Below, piece by piece: positions 27,156-35,955 of a stretch of 64,000 nt of DNA. The position numbers and the translations under genes were made by a program. Each line of letters opens with the position of its first letter. Position 1 is the first letter of the stretch. The notes below the pieces were generated by a model that worked only from the letters and a program-made list of their open reading frames with translations, was not told the DNA's origin and ran no database searches. Source of the stretch: Fibrobacter sp. UWB5 (GTDB lineage Bacteria > Fibrobacterota > Fibrobacteria > Fibrobacterales > Fibrobacteraceae). The stretch is from contig NZ_MWQH01000002.1 in assembly GCF_002210295.1 (NCBI RefSeq), positions 346,901-410,900 of the forward strand, in the 5' to 3' direction.

Positions 27156-28297
27156 TGCGGATTACCTTCGTTGGCTTTGGACTTTTGGCAAGTTCGGTAG
27201 CCGCTGCCATTAAGCAGGCGAAGTTGCCTACGATGGTGCGTGCGGTGAGTAGCCCGGCCACACTTGCCCGTGCAAAGGAACTGGGGCTTGCCGATGAATT
27301 TTTCGGCTACGACGAAATCAAGGACTGGGTTCCCGGTTCCGATGTGATTTTGCTTTGCGCCCCGATTCTCCATATTTTAAAGACGATTGAAAACCTGTCG
27401 CAGATGGATTTGTCGCTGCTGGATGCTCAAAAGCAGATTCTGGTGAGCGATATCGGATCGACTAAGGTGGAGATTTGCAAGGCAGGGGCTAAGCTCCCGA
27501 AGCCGTTTGTGTTTGTGGGCAGCCACCCGATGGCAGGCTCCGAAAAGCGCACGCTCGAATACAACGATCCCTCGATTTTTGAAAATGCTTACTGGTTCGT
27601 GTGCCCGCCTGAAGGTGTCGACGAATCGGTGTACAAGCCGCTCTTGAACTTGATTTCGTTCGTGGGCGCAAATGCCGTGGTGTTCCCGCCGGAACATCAT
27701 GACCGCACCATGGCCTGGGTTTCGCACATGCCGCAGATGCTTTCGTCGACGCTTGCGGCGAGCATGCCGGAGCGCCTGGTGAAGCCTAACTACCAGCATT
27801 ACGCAGGCCGTGCCTTTAGAGACATGACGCGCATTGCCGCCTCTGGCTGGAACATGTGGCACGATATAGCCGTCACTAACCGCGACCAGACGGTGCTTGC
27901 TCTTAAAGAAGTCCGCGCCGGAATCGACAAGACGGTGGAGGCCATGGAAAATTTGAAGGTGGTGTGCGACGGCAAACCCGCCGCTGATGACCATTCTGCC
28001 GAATTGGAAACGGTTTTCAAGGCCGGTAACGATGGCCGTGCAAGCCTGTTTGCGCCGGGCCGCAATGCCGCTGCCGCTTTCTCCGAAATTACGGTGCCCC
28101 TAAAAGATGTACCGGGTGCGCTGTTGCAGGTGCTGCAACCCCTAGCCGACAATAGTTTGAATATTCGCGATATAGAACTCATGAAGGTTCGCGAAAATAT
28201 TGCAGGCACTTTGTTGCTTGCGTTTAAGACCCCTGAAGAGGCCCGCCGTGCCATGCAGATTCTGTTGCAGCTTGGCTACGACGTAAAGGAACGCTAA
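27155..28297 (+). CDS. tyrA: Prephenate dehydrogenase with C-terminal ACT-like domain
   Basis: 380 residues. The dinucleotide fold starts with ITFVGFGLLASSVAAAIK. TyrA motifs follow: VSDIGSTKVEI, VGSHPMAGSEK and SHMPQMLSSTLA. The C-terminal about 70 residues (VPLKDVPGALLQVLQPLADN) look like an ACT regulatory domain, suggesting feedback control by tyrosine. Prephenate versus arogenate preference is not readable. It overlaps both neighbours by one base (TAATG at each end), an arrangement expected to fix the ratio of products. Confidence 0.92.
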   Translation: MRITFVGFGLLASSVAAAIKQAKLPTMVRAVSSPATLARAKELGLADEFFGYDEIKDWVPGSDVILLCAPILHILKTIENLSQMDLSLLDAQKQILVSDIGSTKVEICKAGAKLPKPFVFVGSHPMAGSEKRTLEYNDPSIFENAYWFVCPPEGVDESVYKPLLNLISFVGANAVVFPPEHHDRTMAWVSHMPQMLSSTLAASMPERLVKPNYQHYAGRAFRDMTRIAASGWNMWHDIAVTNRDQTVLALKEVRAGIDKTVEAMENLKVVCDGKPAADDHSAELETVFKAGNDGRASLFAPGRNAAAAFSEITVPLKDVPGALLQVLQPLADNSLNIRDIELMKVRENIAGTLLLAFKTPEEARRAMQILLQLGYDVKER

Positions 28298-29673
28298 TGG
28301 AATTTGTTTTAAACCCCGACCGCGAACGCATGGAGCTTGCGCTGGTGATGGCGCTGCTTGTGAATGGTCGTACCGTTTTTGAAGATTTCTCTTTTGCCGC
28401 AGGTGTAGAACCTTTTGCCGAGGCCCTCAAGGAATTTGGCCTGAATTATATGCAACAAGGCCACCAGCTGGTGCTTGAAGGCAAGGGCTTTCAGTATGCG
28501 CTCCCGAATATGCTCCCGATGGATTTGGGTGAATCGCGCTGCGTGATGCTCTGGACGCTTGCCTCTAAGGATGTCGACCAGATTTATACCTTTGCCGCCG
28601 AAAATGACGAAGCGGGAATAGCAAAGGTTGCGCTAGCCAAGGAACTTTTGCAGAAGTATTTCAAGGTAAAGTCTGTCGACGATGAACCGGCGAAGTTTAC
28701 GTTTACCTTTGCGCCCGAAGAAGTGGCGATTAAAAAGGATTCGCTAGGCAACGTAGCGACCATCATGCGTAACCGCTTGCTTTTGCGCACGCTCATTCGT
28801 GGCGAATACCTGTCCTTCGAAGAAAAGGGCTCGGTACACGACCAGTGGACCAAAATGCTCATGTACTTTGGCGTGAATGTCAAGTACGAAAGCCGTGGTA
28901 TGGAACAGTTGACCGAACTGGAACGCCGCATGATGATTGCGCGCGGCCAGAAGGTGGAACGTTCGCAGTTTACCGAAATAGCGGAAACCCAGGTGATTAC
29001 GGGCCGCGACTACTACATTCCTGGCGACGCGACCGAAGCGATGGCCTTTGTTCTCTTGACGACGATTGCGGGCATTCCCAAAAATACCGAAGTCTGCCTC
29101 AAGAATGTGGATTTGAACAGCTCCCGCGCGGGGGCGCTCACTTGCCTCAAGCGCATGGGCGGTAACTTTGAAACCGTGAGCCGTCGCGAACGCTTTGGCG
29201 ATGTCTACGGCGATGTCATGGTGTATCCGCTGGCTTCGGGCAAACGCTTGCAGGGTAGGCGTTTTTCGGAAGATACTATGGCGACCGGGATTGAAGAATT
29301 CCCGTTCTTGGCGGTGGCAGCTTGCTTTGCCGAAGGCGAAACCATTCTGCGCATTCCCAAGGAATTGCGTAAGGAAATGCGCCCCACCAACGAAGCCTTG
29401 GCCGAAAACTTGCGCAAGACGGGCGCCGAAGTGGGCGTTTATGACGACGGTCTTGTGATTCGCGGGCTTGAAACGATTGTGAACGGTAGCGATTTTGACG
29501 GCGGAGACGTGCCGCAGAATGGCCTTGCGCTTTCGGTGCTTTCGATTGCACTTGAAAACGACGAGCCTGTGGCTAATTCTGAACTTGTCGAAAGCACTTA
29601 CCCAGGAGTCTTGCAGAAGCTGAAGCAGCTTTTGGAAATGGCAACGGCAAAGCCTGAAACGGAGGCGTCGTAG
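28297..29673 (+). CDS. EPSP-synthase-fold protein (AroA-like) lacking key catalytic residues
   Basis: 458 residues. The second half clearly has the EPSP synthase pattern (YYIPGDATEAMAFVL, NVDLNSSRAGALTCLKRMGG, EEFPFLAVAACFAEGETILR). The N-terminal PGSKSxxxR motif that binds shikimate-3-phosphate and PEP is absent; the equivalent stretch reads LNPDRERMELALVMALL. The K-E-S/T-D/N-R segment is replaced: aligned without gaps to a Bacillus-type enzyme, the catalytic Glu and Arg positions become Met and Thr (RKEMRPTN). Position in an aromatic operon supports a role there, but classical EPSP synthase activity is doubtful. It could be a non-catalytic partner or an enzyme with another substrate. Confidence 0.75.
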   Translation: MEFVLNPDRERMELALVMALLVNGRTVFEDFSFAAGVEPFAEALKEFGLNYMQQGHQLVLEGKGFQYALPNMLPMDLGESRCVMLWTLASKDVDQIYTFAAENDEAGIAKVALAKELLQKYFKVKSVDDEPAKFTFTFAPEEVAIKKDSLGNVATIMRNRLLLRTLIRGEYLSFEEKGSVHDQWTKMLMYFGVNVKYESRGMEQLTELERRMMIARGQKVERSQFTEIAETQVITGRDYYIPGDATEAMAFVLLTTIAGIPKNTEVCLKNVDLNSSRAGALTCLKRMGGNFETVSRRERFGDVYGDVMVYPLASGKRLQGRRFSEDTMATGIEEFPFLAVAACFAEGETILRIPKELRKEMRPTNEALAENLRKTGAEVGVYDDGLVIRGLETIVNGSDFDGGDVPQNGLALSVLSIALENDEPVANSELVESTYPGVLQKLKQLLEMATAKPETEAS

Positions 29674-30569
29674 TGAACAAGGTCAAAAAATTCCAATTCC
29701 GCACGATTGGTATCGTGGGCTGGAAAGACAAGAACCCGGATTTGGCTCTTGCCCTCGACGTGATTTCGGGCTGGGCTGACGAACATCCGCAGGTCACGTT
29801 CTGCGTGCTGAATAACCTGAAAGATTTGGTGCGCAAGCCTATCAAGATTGTCAAGGAAAGCGAACTTTGCAAGTCCGACTTGTTGCTTGCCATTGGCGGC
29901 GACGGCACGGTGCTTTCGGCGGCGCACATGGCGCTCGGGCACGACACGCCCATTCTGGGCGTGAACGCGGGTCGAGTCGGGTTCTTGGCCGAGACTCGTG
30001 TTGAAGGCCTTTCGCAGACTTTGGATAGCTTGCTTGCTGGCGACTTTTCGACCCGCGAGCGCATGATGATTGACGCGGTCGTTTACCATGGAAAAAAGCA
30101 AGTGGCAAAGCAGACGGTGCTAAACGAGGTGCACGTCCGTGCGCACGCGCCCGAGCGCATGGTGAATGTGAGCGTGACTTACAATGGAACTGCTCTGACG
30201 GATTACTGGGCCGATTCCGTGCTCGTTTCGACTCCGACTGGCTCTACTGCCTACAACCTGGCGGCTGGTGGCCCGATCATTCACCCGGCAACGCCTGCCG
30301 TGGTGCTGACTCCGGTGGCGGCGAGCAGCCTTTCGGTGCGCCCGCTGGTGCTTTCGCTTTCGTCCAAGAAACTTCAGATGAAGTCGGCTGTCGATGGCCC
30401 GCTTGACCTAGTGTTCGATGGCCGTACCACGATTGTCTTGAAACCGAACGATGTGCTGACTCTTGCTGAAAGCAAGTCGGTGACGACGTTTATTCGCTTG
30501 CGCCATACGGGTTTTGTGGGCGCGCTTCGCGAAAAGCTTGGTTGGACGGGAAAACCGAGGCAGGTATAA
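29673..30569 (+). CDS. nadK: NAD kinase
   Basis: 298 residues; phosphorylates NAD+ to NADP+. The phosphate-binding GGDGT is at 75-79, followed by the GVNAGRVGFL loop, and TPTGSTAYNLAAGGPI is also intact. The start is GTG with GGAGG 7 nt upstream; it overlaps the previous stop (TAGTG). The frame is coupled to the aromatic operon, perhaps because dehydrogenases of that pathway use NADP(H). Confidence 0.96.
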   Translation: MNKVKKFQFRTIGIVGWKDKNPDLALALDVISGWADEHPQVTFCVLNNLKDLVRKPIKIVKESELCKSDLLLAIGGDGTVLSAAHMALGHDTPILGVNAGRVGFLAETRVEGLSQTLDSLLAGDFSTRERMMIDAVVYHGKKQVAKQTVLNEVHVRAHAPERMVNVSVTYNGTALTDYWADSVLVSTPTGSTAYNLAAGGPIIHPATPAVVLTPVAASSLSVRPLVLSLSSKKLQMKSAVDGPLDLVFDGRTTIVLKPNDVLTLAESKSVTTFIRLRHTGFVGALREKLGWTGKPRQV

Positions 30570-30570
30570 G

Positions 30571-31416
30571 ATGAAGAAATCTTTTGAATGGATTTTGGCG
30601 TTTGCAGTTGCGGGTCTGCTTTCGTTAGCAGGTTGCGCGGGCAGTCAGGGTGGCGACGACGCTTCGGGCGATGCGAGCATGAAGGACGCTCCGTGTCAGG
30701 AATGCGGAACTCGTGGCGATATCGAACTCAAGATTTCAAACGAAAAGACCTATCGCGAATGGAATAAGAAGGCTTACAGCCGCATGGATTCTTCGGCGGT
30801 CTGGGGCGTTTTCCCGGCGCTTTCGGTCAAGGCCGACCGCCCTGAAAAATGCAAGTTCTGCCACAGCTATAGTGCAGACGCCCTGGATTTTGACCTAGCC
30901 CGCGTCGAAGATTCCCTGATGGTCAAGGCATTCCCCAAGATGCGCCGCGAACTTATGCTCCCGGGCATGCGCCTGCCCGATGCCGATTCCGCTTACGTCG
31001 ATAGCCTTTCCAAGCTGCTTTTGAATTCGGTCTTTGCCGACGGTAAAAAGTTGAGCGATATGAGCCCGTGGCTGGAACGCGACGGGGTAGAGCAGGATAT
31101 TTCCCGCGAACTTTCGAAGGATTTCAAGAACTTGCTGAATGCGCTGGCCAGTCGCTACGAACTGCGTTACCTTTCGATTCCGGTAGTGTTGAATGTGCGC
31201 ATGGATACCGATCTCGGCAAGAGTGGTGGCTACACTTGGCAGACGCTCTGGACGCTGTGGGATGCCCGCTACGGGGAGCTTGTGTTCCTGGTGTATTCCG
31301 AATTTACCGCTGCCACTACGAGCCGCGTGGCGCCCGAAAAAGAATGGGCGGAACCTTTCGCGTCCCGCCTCTGGAAAATGCTTTCGACTGACTTAAGCAA
31401 ACTCGAAAATCATTAA
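30571..31416 (+). CDS. Lipoprotein with CxxC and CxxCH motifs, function unknown
   Basis: 281 residues. Lipobox LAGC-A. The mature N-terminus carries two Cys pairs, CQECG near 42 and CKFCH near 92; the latter formally matches the CxxCH heme-attachment motif. With only one such motif and no cytochrome fold recognised, metal binding or disulfides are equally possible. The rest is helical and charged. It begins one base after the nadK stop, so it is the last gene of that operon; a strong bidirectional terminator follows. Confidence 0.7.
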   Translation: MKKSFEWILAFAVAGLLSLAGCAGSQGGDDASGDASMKDAPCQECGTRGDIELKISNEKTYREWNKKAYSRMDSSAVWGVFPALSVKADRPEKCKFCHSYSADALDFDLARVEDSLMVKAFPKMRRELMLPGMRLPDADSAYVDSLSKLLLNSVFADGKKLSDMSPWLERDGVEQDISRELSKDFKNLLNALASRYELRYLSIPVVLNVRMDTDLGKSGGYTWQTLWTLWDARYGELVFLVYSEFTAATTSRVAPEKEWAEPFASRLWKMLSTDLSKLENH

Positions 31417-31422
31417 AGCAAA

Positions 31423-31448
31423 AGCCCGGTTGACCGGGCTTCATTTTT
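31423..31448. terminator. Bidirectional terminator between the nadK operon and ffh
   Basis: 7-bp stem AGCCCGG/CCGGGCT with T-rich sequence on both sides; serves the convergent genes on either strand. Confidence 0.85.
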
Positions 31449-32811
31449 ATTTCTTCTTCTTTTTCTTCTTGTCTTTCGGCGGCGTGTAGTTACTGCCAAC
31501 TGTTCCGCCATTGTTTTGCTTGCGGGCCATGTCGCCGACCTTCTTGAACATTTCCTTCATGGTTTCGTACTGCTTGAGCACGGCGTTCACGCGACCGATT
31601 TCGGTGCCGGAACCCTTGGCGACACGGGCCTTGCGGCTGCCGTCCAGAATCTGCGGTTTCTTGCGTTCCTTCGGGGTCATGGAGCTGAGCACGGCTTCCA
31701 CATAAACCAGTTCCTTTTCGTCAATCTGGTCGATGGGGAGCTTGTTCAGGCCCGGAATCAAGCTCAGAATGTCCTTGATGCGGCCGAGCTTCTTGATGGT
31801 GCGCAGCTGGTTCAAAAAATCGTTCAGGTCGAAGGTGTTATTGAGAATCTTCTTCTTCAGGTCCTTGGCGTCTTTTTCGTCGATGACCTGCTGGGCCTTT
31901 TCCACGAGGCTCACCACGTCGCCCATGCCGAGGATTCGGCTGGCCATACGGTCGGGGTGGAACAGTTCAATTTCGGGGAGCTTTTCGCCGACACCGATAA
32001 AGCAGATGGGTACCCCCGTCATCTTCTTGATGCTAAGGGCTGCACCGCCGCGGGTGTCACCGTCCATCTTCGAAAGGCAAACACCCGTAAAGTTCAGACG
32101 GTTCCAGAAGGTTTCGGCCACATTCACGGCTTCCTGACCGATCATGGCGTCGGCCACGAACAGGATTTCGTCCGGGTGAACGGCGTCGCGGGCCTTTTCC
32201 AGTTCCTGCATCAACTCTTCGTCAATCTGCAGGCGGCCTGCGGTATCGTAAATCACTAAGTCAAAGCCGTTGTCCTTGGCGTACTGGTAACCGTGCTTGA
32301 TGATTTCGACCGGATTGCCCTGGCCTTCGTCGTAAACGGGAATGCCGATGGACTTGCCGAGCACCTGCAACTGCTTGATAGCGGCAGGGCGGTACACGTC
32401 AGCGGCCACCAAAAGCGGCTTGCGCTTCTTTTTGCTGCGCATCCAGAGGGCGATTTTGCCGGCGAAGGTCGTCTTACCGGAACCCTGCAGGCCAACCATC
32501 ATGATGCCGACCGGAGCCGGAGCGGAAAGGTTGATTTCCTTGGTTTCGCCACCCATCACGGCCACAAGTTCGTCGTGGATGATTTTCACAATCTGCTGAC
32601 CGGGAGTCACCGAGGAAAGCACTTCGGAGCCCATGGCCTTTTCCTTGACGGCCTTAACGAAGTCGCGGGTCACGTTGAAGTTCACGTCGGCTTCGAGGAA
32701 TGCGCGGCGCACTTCGCGCAGCGATTCGGCGACGTTTTCTTCGGTGAGCTTGCCCTGCCCGCGCAGGTTCTTGAGAGTAGATTCTAGAGAGTCAGTCAGC
32801 TGTGAAAACAT
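31447..32811 (-). CDS. ffh: Signal recognition particle protein Ffh
   Basis: 454 residues: N domain (1-90), G domain with GLQGSGKTT at 107-115, DVYRPAAIKQL, DTAGRL and the KMDGDTRGG box, and M domain from about 300. It binds 4.5S RNA and signal peptides and targets ribosomes to the membrane. The finger-loop region of the M domain, usually Met-rich, reads QLRTIKKLGRIKDILSLIPG, with Leu/Ile in place of most Met. The protein ends in a Lys-only run. A TATATTTG box lies 7 nt before the ATG. Confidence 0.97.
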   Translation of the reverse strand: MFSQLTDSLESTLKNLRGQGKLTEENVAESLREVRRAFLEADVNFNVTRDFVKAVKEKAMGSEVLSSVTPGQQIVKIIHDELVAVMGGETKEINLSAPAPVGIMMVGLQGSGKTTFAGKIALWMRSKKKRKPLLVAADVYRPAAIKQLQVLGKSIGIPVYDEGQGNPVEIIKHGYQYAKDNGFDLVIYDTAGRLQIDEELMQELEKARDAVHPDEILFVADAMIGQEAVNVAETFWNRLNFTGVCLSKMDGDTRGGAALSIKKMTGVPICFIGVGEKLPEIELFHPDRMASRILGMGDVVSLVEKAQQVIDEKDAKDLKKKILNNTFDLNDFLNQLRTIKKLGRIKDILSLIPGLNKLPIDQIDEKELVYVEAVLSSMTPKERKKPQILDGSRKARVAKGSGTEIGRVNAVLKQYETMKEMFKKVGDMARKQNNGGTVGSNYTPPKDKKKKKKK

Positions 32812-32818
32812 AGTGGGT

Positions 32819-32826
32819 CAAATATA
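32819..32826 (-). promoter_or_regulatory. TATATTTG box, ffh
   Basis: Exact TAnnTTTG, 7 nt before the ffh ATG; no Shine-Dalgarno sequence. Confidence 0.6.
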
Positions 32827-32951
32827 GTAATTTCTTGCTTGGACTTTGAATTTGAGGTAAGCCGTTTGCTCACGATAAAATGAACTTGTTATAGAAAAAA
32901 GCTATCAATTGCCATGAAAAAATAGTATTGGACGTAAACCTCCGTAAAATC

Positions 32952-32959
32952 TAATATTG
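32952..32959 (+). promoter_or_regulatory. TAATATTG box with TTG element, His-rich hydrolase
   Basis: TTG lies 21 nt upstream of the box; a leader of about 30 nt with CGGAGG precedes the start at 32995. Confidence 0.55.
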
Positions 32960-32994
32960 AGCCCGGTTTAAAACGAATACAAACGGAGGCTTCA

Positions 32995-34335
32995 ATGACA
33001 ATTCATAATAATTTCGCTTTATTCTCGGCAGCAATTCTTGCTTCTACACTTTTCTTTGCCGCTTGCTCTGATGACTCAAGTAGCGCCCCCGAAGAAAAAT
33101 CTTCTCACGAAGAAGAAACTTCCCACGAAGAGCACCATGGCCATCACATGGAAGAACCTAGCGCCGGTGACCTGACGCTTGGAGATGAAGATATCCAGGA
33201 TGGATTCATTTTCTTGCAAGATACAACAATCAATGGTGTGCTGACGGTTTCTACGACAACGCCAGGTGCAACGGTCCTAAAGAATGTCAAGGTGACCGGA
33301 AATTTGCTCATCAAGCGTTCTGGCCGTGTCGATTTTTCTGGAAGTGCCGATGTTGTTCATGTGGGGAGCAGCAATACGGATGTCTATGCCTTTGAAGATG
33401 AAGCTCAGGTGAACGGGCATCATTTTATGGGCAAGAACAATACCTTTACGACAAAGAGCTTTGCCGAATACCAGAATGTCGACTGGACAGAAAAATCGGT
33501 TGATCTTGCAACGGGAATACATTTGGCCTATACAGTGACGGGTGATGAAAAGGGAACTCCGGTCGTATTGATTCACGGACTTACCGATGGTCGAGTTTCT
33601 TGGTCGCAGGTGGCACCGTCGCTTGCCAAAAAAGGCTATCGCGTTTATGTACCCGAATACCGCGGCAACGGAAAAACGGACAAGCCGATTGATGAATCTT
33701 CGTATTCCGTTGCTGAACTTGCAAGCGATATAGCAGCCTTTGTCGAAAAACTTGGCCTGAAAAAAGTTCACATTGTGGGACATTCGCTTGGAGCCTTTAT
33801 TGCTCAGGAATTATCCATCACGAACGCAGAAATTGTTTCTTCAATCACCTTGATTGGCTCGGGCGCTTCGGTCGACAGGAAAAATGCCACGCTGGATTGG
33901 CTTGTGAACGGTACCGACGATGAATCGTTCGATGGCATTTATGCATATGATTCGACCCAAAAACTCCCCGAAAGCTTTATTCAGGCGTGGGGCTACAGCA
34001 CGAATCCGGATAAGGATTTTCAGGCCGCCAATCTGGAACACCTGAAACAAGTTCCCTACTATGTGTGGAAATACTTGGTCAAGAATCTTTTGAAAATTGA
34101 TAATACCAAGCGCCTTTCTTCGATTGCGACCGATGTTCAAATCATATGGGGTACTAAAGATGCCTTGTTCGACAGCGAATCTCAGAAGACTTTGCAAAAG
34201 GGACTTTCTAAGGCAAAAAGCGTCGTGTTCCACGAAGTCGAAGGTGCCGACCACAATACCCATTGGGGCTCTGTCGAAGACGTGAAAACGGTAACGGGTT
34301 ATATCGATGAATTTATTAAGAGTTTGAAAAAGTAA
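32995..34335 (+). CDS. His-rich lipoprotein with C-terminal alpha/beta-hydrolase domain
   Basis: 446 residues. The signal peptide has lipobox FAAC-S. The mature N-terminus is packed with His and Glu (SSHEEETSHEEHHGHHMEE, about 36-54), a likely metal-binding stretch. Residues 60-150 look beta-helical (right-handed repeats with D-V-Y-A-F). From about 165 an alpha/beta hydrolase follows: LIHGLTDGR, the nucleophile in VGHSLGA, Asp in WGTKDALF, His in EGADHNTHW. The substrate is unknown. It has its own TAATATTG promoter with TTG 21 nt upstream and leads a cluster with the Met-rich barrel protein and the small CC protein. Confidence 0.8.
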   Translation: MTIHNNFALFSAAILASTLFFAACSDDSSSAPEEKSSHEEETSHEEHHGHHMEEPSAGDLTLGDEDIQDGFIFLQDTTINGVLTVSTTTPGATVLKNVKVTGNLLIKRSGRVDFSGSADVVHVGSSNTDVYAFEDEAQVNGHHFMGKNNTFTTKSFAEYQNVDWTEKSVDLATGIHLAYTVTGDEKGTPVVLIHGLTDGRVSWSQVAPSLAKKGYRVYVPEYRGNGKTDKPIDESSYSVAELASDIAAFVEKLGLKKVHIVGHSLGAFIAQELSITNAEIVSSITLIGSGASVDRKNATLDWLVNGTDDESFDGIYAYDSTQKLPESFIQAWGYSTNPDKDFQAANLEHLKQVPYYVWKYLVKNLLKIDNTKRLSSIATDVQIIWGTKDALFDSESQKTLQKGLSKAKSVVFHEVEGADHNTHWGSVEDVKTVTGYIDEFIKSLKK

Positions 34336-34368
34336 TCTTGTAAGTGATGGGTGCTAGAATTTATTTGT

Positions 34369-35550
34369 ATGAATAAACGAATATTACTATATGTCCTTCT
34401 ATTAGTCGGTTTGTCGCTTGCCTTTGAGCGTCCTAAGCTGGACCTTTCGGGAATGATTATGGTTCACGCTTATGCCGACTGGAATACTGATGAATCGAAC
34501 GTCGTGCATCGTTATGAATCTATGCTAGACTTGGATTTTGATGTCCGTTTTAACGATCGTTGGTCTGCATGGCTCGAAATTGAGGCTATGGGAATGGCGA
34601 TGGATGGAATGGAAGAGATGGAAGGCATGGATATGGGCGATGATGCGACCATGGATCCTGTGCACCCGACTGTCGTTTTTAACGGAGCTTATGTTCAATA
34701 TGCGCCTTCTGAACACTTGGCATTTCGTATTGGCGATTTAAATTATTTCGAAGGTCTGTTCAAAAATTATTATGATTTTGGCGACCCTCGGGACGATGCG
34801 GCGGGCATAAGGCAAAAGTCTATTCGCGGCGTTGAATTCTTGTGGAATGGCTTGCAACTCGATGCCGGCTTTGGTAGCGAAAGTAACGACCAAAGTTGCT
34901 ATTACCACTATATGTTCGGCGAATACATGGGAATGGATTGCAAAGAAGGCCTCACGTACGAATTCCATGCCGCTTACGATCTTGAAATTGCAGGCCAGGT
35001 ATTTCGCCCTTATGCCGATTACAAAAGCTATCAGCGAAAGGATTTTAATGAACTTTATGCTGGGCTAGATATTTCGCTTTCGTCGGAACATTTTGCCTTG
35101 CATGGATTATACGGCTTTCATTCGGTCTTCTTGGCTAGCGATGATGCGGTATCGAATCATGTATTCTTGGCTGAACCGTCGTTTGAATTTTCGAGATTTT
35201 GCATCATAGGTTCTCTGTTCTATGCGGTTATCGATGACCCGGAACGTACATTCTTGGAAATGACAACTCGTCCGGAATACTTTTTTGTAGCGGTAGAACC
35301 GAGCGTGGCCTTGCTGGAATCCTTAAGTATCGGTATCCCTCTTGAATACCATACGAATACTTTAGACAAAGATGAAGATTTGCAATCGTGGCGCGTCGGT
35401 GGACGGTTCTACTTTAATGTTCCCGGTTACAAAATAAATATTATCTCGATGGTTCTTGCCGATATCCCTGACGATAAAGATTGGCCGTCCGAAGGCAATA
35501 AAAACGATCCTTCCCTGATATTCGGCGTCGAAGTTATGTTTGATTTCTAG
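34369..35550 (+). CDS. Exported beta-barrel-like protein with Met-rich acidic loop
   Basis: 393 residues. A signal peptide is followed by regularly alternating strands (LDLSGMIMVHAYADWN, LDLDFDVRFNDRWSAWLEIE) and a C-terminal Phe, as in outer-membrane porins. A striking insertion around residues 75-100 is rich in Met, Glu and Asp (GMEEMEGMDMGDDATMDP), a composition known from copper-handling proteins. Two Cys appear near the middle. It follows the His-rich hydrolase gene by 33 nt and precedes a small CC-motif protein by 8 nt. Function not recognised. Confidence 0.7.
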   Translation: MNKRILLYVLLLVGLSLAFERPKLDLSGMIMVHAYADWNTDESNVVHRYESMLDLDFDVRFNDRWSAWLEIEAMGMAMDGMEEMEGMDMGDDATMDPVHPTVVFNGAYVQYAPSEHLAFRIGDLNYFEGLFKNYYDFGDPRDDAAGIRQKSIRGVEFLWNGLQLDAGFGSESNDQSCYYHYMFGEYMGMDCKEGLTYEFHAAYDLEIAGQVFRPYADYKSYQRKDFNELYAGLDISLSSEHFALHGLYGFHSVFLASDDAVSNHVFLAEPSFEFSRFCIIGSLFYAVIDDPERTFLEMTTRPEYFFVAVEPSVALLESLSIGIPLEYHTNTLDKDEDLQSWRVGGRFYFNVPGYKINIISMVLADIPDDKDWPSEGNKNDPSLIFGVEVMFDF

Positions 35551-35558
35551 GGGGGACT

Positions 35559-35912
35559 GTGAAGAAAATACTTTTATTATGTGCTTTATTGAGTTCTTTT
35601 GCCGTGGCTCGCTTTGATTGTTGCGCCCGCAAGCACGCAACGATCAAAAAAGAAGTGACGGCAGTGACCGTGACGGTGGGCGTCGTAAACGCAGAAGATG
35701 AATCGACGCTGAAAAAAGTGTCGGCTTCGCTTTCTAGCGAAGGAATCCAACTCCAAGTAAAAAAGCTGGGCGACCAGGGCAAGGCTTCCGAAGCGCTTTC
35801 AAACGGGCTTGTCGATGCCCTGTATACAGGTGGCCTCCATGCTCGCCCTGATACCGAAAAGAAAGAAGTCCTTTCAACCTTAAAAAAGAAACTTGAAAGT
35901 GTTGCTCGATAG
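35559..35912 (+). CDS. Small exported protein with CC motif
   Basis: 117 residues. A short signal peptide (MKKILLLCALLSSFAVA) is followed at once by RFDCCARKHA, a vicinal Cys pair next to a His, then a compact alpha/beta region (TVTVGVVNAEDESTLKKV). The start is GTG, 3 nt after a run of five G. It is the third gene of the His-rich/Met-rich cluster. A periplasmic metal or thiol role is possible but unproven. Confidence 0.65.
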   Translation: MKKILLLCALLSSFAVARFDCCARKHATIKKEVTAVTVTVGVVNAEDESTLKKVSASLSSEGIQLQVKKLGDQGKASEALSNGLVDALYTGGLHARPDTEKKEVLSTLKKKLESVAR

Positions 35913-35938
35913 AAACTTGCATAAATTGTAAAAATTTC

Positions 35939-35946
35939 TATATTTG
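35939..35946 (+). promoter_or_regulatory. TATATTTG box with TTG element, MATE transporter
   Basis: Exact TAnnTTTG with TTG 19 nt upstream; 9 nt before the ATG. Confidence 0.6.
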
Positions 35947-35955
35947 TCGCCCAAT

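Noticed and set aside
30571..31416. Cytochrome c because of a CxxCH motif
   Set aside because: Only one motif, next to another plain CxxC pair, with no cytochrome fold or distal ligand pattern; left as unknown lipoprotein.
31447..31475. Simple-sequence TTC repeat at the ffh end
   Set aside because: It is the Lys-run codons of the Ffh C-terminus, not an intergenic repeat.
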